From contig OX940861.1 in the NCBI GenBank assembly GCA_954871525.1, positions 7,052,842-7,116,841 on the forward strand: DNA of 64,000 bases, written 5' to 3'. Positions 57,051 through 64,000 of the stretch are shown here, piece after piece. Position 1 is the stretch's first letter; each line of letters opens with the position of its first letter. Source of the DNA: Parietaria judaica (taxonomy: Eukaryota > Streptophyta > Magnoliopsida > Rosales > Urticaceae). The translations under genes and the position numbers were made by a program. The notes beneath the pieces are model-generated. The model saw only the letters and a list, made by a program, of their open reading frames with translations, was not told the origin of the DNA and searched no databases.

Positions 57051-57799
57051 CTAAAAAATATATTTTGCAAGTAACTAAATATAAGTATGAAACATAGAAT
57101 TCGGACCTCTATTTTTTATTAATAAAATATCTGTAGGGTTTATATATATAAATTAAATATCGTGTATAAATAAGAAATGTAAGTTTGAAACATGACCTTT
57201 ACTTGGTTATACTTTATAGGCGAAAGGGAGGTGTTTGAGAGATTTCAGCTATTTAATTATATACGTCTTTTAAGTGTCTTTTATCATATTTGATTAAGAG
57301 TATTTATGTACACGATTACATGCAATTAGGGTTTCTTTTGGCATATAGAAGCTAACTCTCAAAGGGAAGGCTCAATTTTATGTTCTCCGATTGAATTTAA
57401 CGGAATTGGATCTCGACGTTATATATATTGTAGCCTCTAAGAACATTTGGCGCTATAATGATGTAAAATGAGTATGTTATATACAGTGGTCAGATGGCCC
57501 CGGGAACAAATATGGAACAATTTCATTGATGATACAGTTTTGGTATACATATATTCCAGTCATATATATATACACAGAAACCTGTGTCTACAAGAACAGC
57601 AAAGGATAGATTTATATCATCATATTACAACACCAAAACTCAGAACTACAGAGAAGCCAGGAGCAAAAATCGACGGTCAGGATCGGGTCGATCAAACTCC
57701 GTTGCCTAGCTACTATATGTACATGTACAAAAAGCGCTTTTAAACACGGACCGAAATTAGAGAGCAAAAAGGAAACGTATACTTCGGATACGAAAGCCC
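57051..57799. other. 3' flank of the COL4 gene
   Basis: AT-rich DNA without recognisable genes; the part next to 57800 is probably the COL4 3' UTR. Confidence 0.5.
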
Positions 57800-59268
57800 T
57801 CAAAATGAGGGAACGACGCCATATCCAGACATCCGGTCGGCTTCGAGATCGACCTCCGTGCGCTTGGCGAACCTCCCTTTAATCCGGGGCCTCGTCTCTG
57901 CGTAGGCTTTCCGGGAGGCGTAGCGGATCGTCTTCTCGAACTTCCTGTTCTTCCTCTTCTCTCTGTACCTCAAAACCCTAGCCTCCCGATCCGCTGCTGA
58001 CATCGGCACGGCCTGCCTGGCCGCCTCCGCGCCGGACTCCGCCGGCTTCCCGTAGAAGTCGGACATATCTCCCGCCGGCGCAGCAGCGTTGGCGTCTGGA
58101 ACCACTCCCACATCCAGCGACGACGATGATACCTAATATCACAAACAAAATAAAGTTTTAATATAAAAAGCATAAATATACATCTTATAATTATGAGCTT
58201 ATAAACCTTAATTTCAAGTCTCTTCGTCCATTTAAACCTAGGACAATTCATATACTCTATCAACATGGCGACTTATTTCACTGATCACTCATTTTGAGTC
58301 CGATGGAATTATTTTGAACCGGTATTCGTTCGAGTTCCGTAATCCATGATATCTTGTTCGTTTTCGATACCATGTTAAGAATTACTGGAAATTGCTTGAG
58401 TGTTAAAATTACATGAGACGTGTTCGTGTTCAATCAAAAGGGTTAGATTCGATCTTATAACTAATTGGCAATAAGAGAGACAATTTGATTGCCTAATTTA
58501 ACATTTTTAAGTCATTAATTTATCTTCCTGACCTAGCTGGGATCGTTAAAGAGCGGAACTTACGCTGTGGCTGAGGCAGTGCGCGTTGTAGCCGTAGACG
58601 AACGGCTTCGACGGAGCCGAGAAGTCGATCTCGTAGCACTGGTCGTTGGCAATCGGAGTCTGTACATGAACTCCAATTGAAGTATTCTTCGTGTTCCCGA
58701 CGACAGGAACAACACCGTCGGCGCAGGGGCTGATCTGCTCCTGACCCTTCAGCTTATTATTCAGATCCACGGCACCATAATCCAGATCCAAGTACGGCTC
58801 CATCTCCGGGAACCCATAGGGCCCACCGGAGGAGTTTAGATCGGGGCTCTCGGCGCAGGCCTTAGGGTTCGGAAGCAGCCACGAGGCGGCCTCAGCCTCC
58901 TCGGAGCTCGCCTCCTCGGCCTCGGCCTCGTCCGCGTCGTCCGAGAAGAAGAAGTTGACGGCGGACTTGGTGGCGGGGGGGTCGAAGATGGGCGCGACGG
59001 GGACGCGCTCGTGGCGGCGCGCGAGGGGGTTGGCCGAGTGGATGTCGCGGTCGCACGTGACGCAGAGCGCCGCGGCGTCGGCCTTGCAGGTCACGTGCGC
59101 CGGCGCCTGCTCGCAGACCTCGCACACCCACACGCGCGCGTGCCGCGACGCCAGCTTGTTCGCCGCGTGCACCTGCGCGTCGCAGCCCACGCACAGGAAC
59201 GCCGCGTCGGCGCGGCAGTACAGCGTCGCCGACGCCGCCTTGCACGAGTCGCACAGCTTGGAAGCCAT
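57800..59268 (-). CDS. COL4: CONSTANS-LIKE 4-type B-box/CCT transcription factor, two exons, 345 aa
   Basis: Exon 1 is 58564-59268 (235 codons from ATG) and exon 2 57800-58132, joined in phase 0 (donor GTAAGT, acceptor ATATTAG). Two tandem B-box zinc fingers occupy about residues 5-47 and 48-90 ([38 protein letters not shown]). The middle is acidic, and the CCT domain lies at about 284-327 ([20 protein letters not shown]). The C-terminal GYGVVPSF and the VVPDA block after the intron are typical VP motifs for COP1/SPA binding. The two-B-box, one-intron plan and MASKL start place it with COL3/COL4 (BBX group I), nuclear regulators of light and flowering responses. Exon 1 is strikingly GC-rich. 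COL3 is the alternative name. Confidence 0.94.
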
Positions 59269-60055
59269 AGCTGAGCCTGAGCTAATAACTTCCTCTTCTT
59301 ATTCTAAGCTTATTCTCTCTCTCTCTCTCTCTTCTTCAGTTTTTCTCTTCTCTCTCTTTGTGTGGTCTTGGTTTATCTAAGTCTCTGTGGCGGGACCGGG
59401 GAGATCTAGTGTGGCCAATGAGAAACGAGCACGTCAGCGAGGCTTAGCCAGAACCAGAAATATGGGATTTCCTAATATTTTTAATTAAAAAGAGCAGTAG
59501 TTGCTAGCCAGTGGGAGCAATGGAACAGACTTTATAATAATATGCGAATTACGTCTTTATGCTTGCGGGCCCTACTGTTGGCCAACTTGGGTCCTGTGAT
59601 AGGTCAGTCGTCAAGTGGGGCCCACCGAGGACTAAGAGGGCAATCTTACTGCTTACGTGTGTTGTGAATGATAAAGCAATTCTTAAATAATAGTTATCTC
59701 ATTTCGCTCCTTAAAGACAACAAAAGAGATAATGGAGAAAAGGAAAATAGAGAAATAGGAAAAATTGAATTAAATTTCATGGCTGGGTTTGATCGGTAGG
59801 TCTCAACGTGACTTTTCGACCACGTAAAATGAAGGCAATTAAAATTAATAATAAAATATGGTACCATTGAAATGTAATGATAGCCAATCATGATAAATCA
59901 TAAATAAAATGAGCTCAAATCCCTAATGCTGCTCAACACGTCTCATCTCGAGACGTTCGCTGTATTTGTAATTTGTATATGATGAATATCTTATGAAATT
60001 AATTTTTAAATTTATTAACGGTTGATCTTGTGTCATTGCCTCATTGGCTTTAACT
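59269..60055. promoter_or_regulatory. upstream region of COL4
   Basis: Contains a (CT)n run at 59313-59331 that would be in the 5' UTR of the minus-strand gene, then AT-rich DNA. No gene seen. Confidence 0.5.
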
Positions 60056-60057
60056 TT

Positions 60058-60612
60058 TTTTTTTTTTAAGGAATAGCTTGAAATCACTTGGGTTGTGACC
60101 CGTCTTAATTTTTATTAATACAACCTTCACTTATAGAGGAGGAAAATTGTGATAACATAATAAAATTTACAAAAATAATTTAAACCGAACGACAAAACAA
60201 ACTTAAAACAATAAAATTAACAAATTTTTTAGACATGTCTCGTATAAGCGGTACTCATCTTGTCTAATCTAAACAAAAATTTAACAAGTCCTAGAAGATG
60301 GTTAGAATTGGTAAACAAAATATATCTCCCTTCAGCACCAATATATACGAGCCAAAACATCTGCAACTTCACTCCCGTCTCTATAAAAACGACAGATAAA
60401 AAAGTTCATATGATCTAATTTCTAAAATATGTGTAAGTTCATCTCAAAAGTCATATAAATACAACAAGTTGCATCTATGAGACTTTATTCAACCAAATAT
60501 GATTTTAGAATCGCATTTAATGTCAATACCATCGTAACCCATTTGTTTACAAATCTCAATTCCTTCGAGCACCACCTAAACTCATTGGCTATACCTCATA
60601 CACCAGCAATTT
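60058..60612 (-). pseudogene. LINE 3' end, second copy, minus strand
   Basis: Read on the minus strand it is alignable with 56660-57050: the RNase H tail (TGCAACTTG, GTTGCAGATG, TTTTGGCTCGT), ACTTGTTAAA, GACAAGATGAGTACC, and the UTR ending AGTGATTTC. It is heavily mutated, and only the last part of the element is present. Confidence 0.8.
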
Positions 60613-61229
60613 AGTATAATAATATATATATATATATATATAATATAAATATGATATATGAAAGATATTACAGACTATTTGGTTTATACTTTTTATCAAC
60701 TTTCTATTCAGTTAGATAATGCTCAAAGTTACAGAAAATGAGCTAAAACCAAAATGAGATTATTAGACCAACTGCAGTGGTACTGCATTTCAGCCATATG
60801 CAGTAGATGTTAATGTGCATTCATATTGCATATTCAACGCCATTTTGGCGTGTAGCTACAGTGCCACGCCATATTTGGCGTGGCACTGTTCATGACTCCA
60901 AAATCTTTTTTTTTTTTTATATATTTTGGTCCTTCTAAAATGTGTAGTTAACATATTTACACTTATTTGTAAAATTATATCATATTTAATCTTAAAATTA
61001 TTTATATTTTTTTATTTTTAATTATAAATTTATCATATTAATATTTAAAACACTACAATACTTTTAGAATATTAATACCAAAGATAATAACAATAATATT
61101 AATACCGAAAGAAAACATTATAATAACGTCGAAATTGAAAATAAAGATAAAAAAAAAGACATTAACGTAATAAGAAACACATTACAACAAAATAAAATTA
61201 TAAATAAAATTACAACACATAAACTAATA

Positions 61230-61650
61230 CTAGGGAAAATTAGCGTCGGATCCTCCAAGACCGGTGAAATATTGTGAATATGAACCGGAATTAGGAAATG
61301 GTGTTTGAGGTCGTTGTTCTTCCTCTCTCTCTCGTAAAACCCTGGCTTGTTAAGCTCCCCAAAATGCACGAACAACAGGATCTGATATTGCATCTAAATT
61401 CATTTTCATTATTTTATTGTCTTCCTTGATTTTTTTTTTCAGCTTATTAGTCTCATTTATACTTACCAGCAGGCATTCCCTCATTTCCTTTGCCTGTCTC
61501 ATTTCCTCAAGAATTAAATCATTTTTTTCATCAACCATCCTAATAGACATACGCTGGCAGACTTGGTTTGTCACATCTTCAGAAAATAACGGTTGCGTTT
61601 CAAATGTTGGCGTATGGTGTTCCGGCAGATGCCACTGACGAGTACTGCAA
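61230..61650 (-). pseudogene. Harbinger accessory (Myb-like) protein, C-terminal remnant
   Basis: The minus strand reads FETQPLFSEDVTNQ, a coiled-coil-like stretch EEMRQAKEMRECLLVSINE, and DPVVRAFWGA. A stop at 61350-61352 interrupts it; after the stop the frame goes on QARVLREREEEQRPQTPF and ends NFP at 61230. The Myb/SANT part is missing. In this superfamily the protein recruits the transposase to the ends. Confidence 0.65.
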
Positions 61651-63085
61651 AATAGCTGAGTCAACGACAATTGAAAGCTTGAAGAGGTTTTGCCGAGCAA
61701 TAGTGGAGGTATTTTCTGAGTAATATTTAAGATCACCAAATGCTAATGACGTTGCTAGACTTCTCCATATAGGTGAACAACGTGGTTTTCCAGGAATGTT
61801 GGGCAGCTTAGATTGTATGCATTGGAAATGGAAAAATTGTCCTACTGCATGGGCTGGACAATATGCGGGTCGTAGCGGAAAACCTACCATTATTCTAGAA
61901 GTTATGGCTGATTATGATCTTTGGATATGGCACGCTTATTTTGGCATGCCAGGAAGTAACAATGACATCAACGTGTTAGAGTCTTCTCACTTATTTTCCC
62001 ATCTCACCCAACGTATTGCTCCTCCCGCTCACCATGTCATACAGGGAAATGAGTATAATATGGCCGGGTTATTATTTTGCTGATAATATATATCCAAAAT
62101 GGTCCACCCTTGTGCAAACTATTCGAGAGCCGCGTGGCTGAAAAAAATATATTTTGCAATGAAGCAAGAGTCCTGTAGAAAAGACGTAGAACGAGCATTC
62201 GGAGTTCTCCAAGCACGGTTCGCAATCGTGGCGGGACCGTCAAGATTTTGGAGAAAAGAAGTATTAAAAGATATAATGACTACATGTATAATTATGCATA
62301 ACATGATAATAGTGGGGCTGTAACCAAAACCCGGAATCCGATTTTAAATCCGCATCCGCAACCGCAACCGCATCCGATTTTAAAATCCGAATCCGAAATC
62401 CGGATACGGATATCCGGATCCGGATTCAAAACCGGATTCGGATAAGGGTTTTGTTATTTAAAAATCCGGATATCCGTATCCGGTTTAAAACCCGGTTTAT
62501 TTTAATATTTTTATTTATTTTTGATTCAATTCATTTTATAGGGTTTTGAATTTTATATGTATTAGAATATGACAATATCTATTAGATTTGTTCGGTTTTT
62601 TGGACAACGGGAAGATATGTACTAGACTTGTACGGGTTTTTTAGTGGTTAAAACACACGTTTTATCTTCTTTTTTTTTTAAATAAAAATCGGATCCGGAT
62701 ATTCAGATAATATCCGGATTCGGATTTCAAAACCGGATTCGGATACCGGATCCGGGTTTTGAAAATAGATATCCGGATTTTCGGATCCGGATATCGATTT
62801 TCGGATATCCGGAAATTCGGATCCGGATTCGGATAGTTCAAAAAAACCGGATATCCGCTCCGGTTACAGCCCTAGATAATAGAGGATGAACGTGATCTCA
62901 ACGTGCCCATTGAAGTTGACAGAGAAACACCACTATTGGAGGTTGATCTAGCAGAGAATGATGGTACACGGTTTCAAGAGTTTTTCACTCACTACAGAAC
63001 AATAAGAGACAAAGATGCACATATCGCACTCCGAAATGCACTGATCGACCATTTGTTGGAGGAATATTCTAATTCTGATGCATAA
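61612..63085 (+). pseudogene. Harbinger DDE transposase (DDE_Tnp_4), broken by stops, frameshift and an insertion
   Basis: Readable parts: YGVPADATDEYCKIAES, a stop at 61721-61723, then ANDVARLLHIGEQRGF and MLGSLDCMHWKWKNCPTAW (first catalytic Asp), FGMPGSNNDINVLESS (second Asp), a frameshift near 62069 after EYNM, DVERAFGVLQARFAIVAGP (catalytic Glu) and IIMHNMII. At 62312 a MITE interrupts the gene; the coding sequence resumes after it as EDERDLNVPIEVDRETP and ends YSNSDA at 63085. The N-terminal half was lost in the internal deletion. Confidence 0.88.
62313..62874. mobile_element. hAT-type MITE rich in CCGGAT motifs, 562 bp
   Basis: 13-bp TIRs TGGGGCTGTAACC and (right, read inward) TAGGGCTGTAACC, one mismatch, with a perfect 8-bp target duplication GATAATAG (62305-62312 and 62875-62882). 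Both subterminal thirds are almost wholly made of CCGGAT, ATCCGGAT and CGGATATCCG words; the centre is AT-rich. Removing it and one duplication restores the reading frame of the host transposase across the site. Confidence 0.92.
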
Positions 63086-63402
63086 TTGTAGTTTATTTTA
63101 TTTATTTATTTATGTTGTATTGTCATTTTATTTTAAAAAATATTAATATAAGTTTGTGTGTATTTATTTATTTGAATTATTTTATGGAATGATATTTTGT
63201 TTAAACAAAAAATAAGTGATATAATTGAAGGATACTAAATACATATAAGGGTATTTAGATAAATAAGAGAAAGTTGAATATAAAATTAATATATCAATTT
63301 GGTGTAAAAAGATGGAGTATGAATGAAGATGATGTAGTGTTTGATGTGACATATACTGCAAAATGGTGTAAAAAATGAAGTTGTGGGATGGAGTTGGTCT
63401 TA

Positions 63403-64000
63403 GCTGATAAATTTGCCGCAGTTATTTTTTATTTTTTTTTATTTTTTTAACGATTGTCGAAAATCACGTATATCACAAAACAATTCTACCATTAACTTTA
63501 GATACAAAAGCAACTCACAAAACAAAGTTTTCCAATATATCACAAATGTTGTGATTTAAAAAAAAAAAATCGCCTTGACAAACTCGTACAATCTTTTATG
63601 TATAATATTATGCTTTACACATTATTATCCCGCTTATTATTTTCGAGATACATTCTATGTATAATACGTTGTTGAGGTTTATTGGATAATTCTCATGTCG
63701 ATTTGACCTCGTCATAGAGATCTATTCGTGTTTCACACCATGTATTTAGCCATTGTCTAATTTTTTTTTTATGTGAATCTAAAATTCTTTTGAAAAAAAT
63801 CAATTGCGGTAATGACTGAAGCGATTTTGTGTTAATTAAAACGAAGTCAAGCTACTATATTAACTAGTGGAAGGCAATGCGTGTGGCGATAAAATATAAA
63901 TTTTAATTGTGACAAAAAAAAATGTAATACATTTTTTAATTATGAATTTCAAACGAAATACTTATATCATCAAACTTTATAAATTAGTTTTCATTTTTTT
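63403..64000. other. AT-rich DNA at the window end
   Basis: No recognisable gene or complete element. Confidence 0.5.

Larger units (their letters stand above)
60766..63399 (+). mobile_element. PIF/Harbinger transposon, internally deleted, 2.6 kb
   Basis: The left end is GACCAACTGCAGTGG and the right end, read inward, GACCAACTCCATCCC; both are flanked by TTA (60763-60765 and 63400-63402), the family's 3-bp target site. It carries remnants of both Harbinger genes, the accessory (Myb-like) protein on the minus strand and the DDE transposase on the plus strand, meeting back to back near 61612-61650. A hAT-type MITE is inserted at 62313-62874. The terminal GGCGTGGCACTGTTC region is a short inverted repeat (60880-60896 area). 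Confidence 0.85.

Noticed and set aside
58892..59380. Alternative frames over COL4 exon 1 on both strands
   Set aside because: Arg/Ala-rich shadows of a GC-rich B-box exon.
1..64000. tRNA, rRNA or endogenous viral sequences
   Set aside because: I saw no cloverleaf with conserved A and B boxes, no rRNA segments and no movement, coat or envelope gene next to the retroelements.

Overview
This is a nuclear segment from a flowering plant, almost certainly a eudicot. It has GT-AG introns, AT-rich intergenic DNA with GC-richer exons, plant-specific families (a CONSTANS-like B-box/CCT protein, an EDR2-C/DUF1336 protein, a clade PP2C) and dense plant transposons. The species cannot be named from the sequence alone.

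Host genes. Five genes can be supported: an EDR2-C (DUF1336) protein (5222-6088, minus, one exon), a 51-residue membrane protein (27413-27653, minus, two exons), an ABC1/UbiB-type atypical kinase (28458-33655, plus, 14 exons, 738 aa), a protein phosphatase 2C (36867-39094, plus, 8 exons, 292 aa) and a COL4-type transcription factor (57800-59268, minus, two exons, 345 aa). From memory, the Arabidopsis chromosome 5 interval around At5g24930-At5g25020 holds COL4, a PP2C, an ABC1 kinase and DUF1336 genes in the same order. The window therefore looks like a conserved gene block pushed apart by transposons.

Mobile DNA. Left end: a Ty1/copia element running off the window (1-2180), two solo LTRs of one family, a non-autonomous Helitron (9819-10551). 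The main feature is a family of four full-length hAT elements at 10785-15320, 15536-19976, 20867-24975 and 40592-44961. Each has a perfect but different 8-bp target duplication, TAGAGCTG-type ends, TCGCGA-rich subterminal zones, and a two-exon transposase whose intron carries two 71-bp direct repeats and a foldback of about 285 bp. The first copy is open over a spliced 832-aa product; the others carry different internal lesions.

Between the PP2C and COL4 genes lies a nest: a gag-only LTR retrotransposon with minisatellites in its LTRs and 3' region (46369-51781), a Mutator-like foldback MITE, and a LINE broken up by a hAT MITE and a short LTR element with an odd 424-aa frame. The right end holds a reverse-strand LINE tail and a decayed PIF/Harbinger element (60766-63399) that was hit by a 562-bp hAT-type MITE rich in CCGGAT motifs.

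All coordinates, splice sites and repeats were read by eye. Splice models were accepted only when phases were consistent across every junction.
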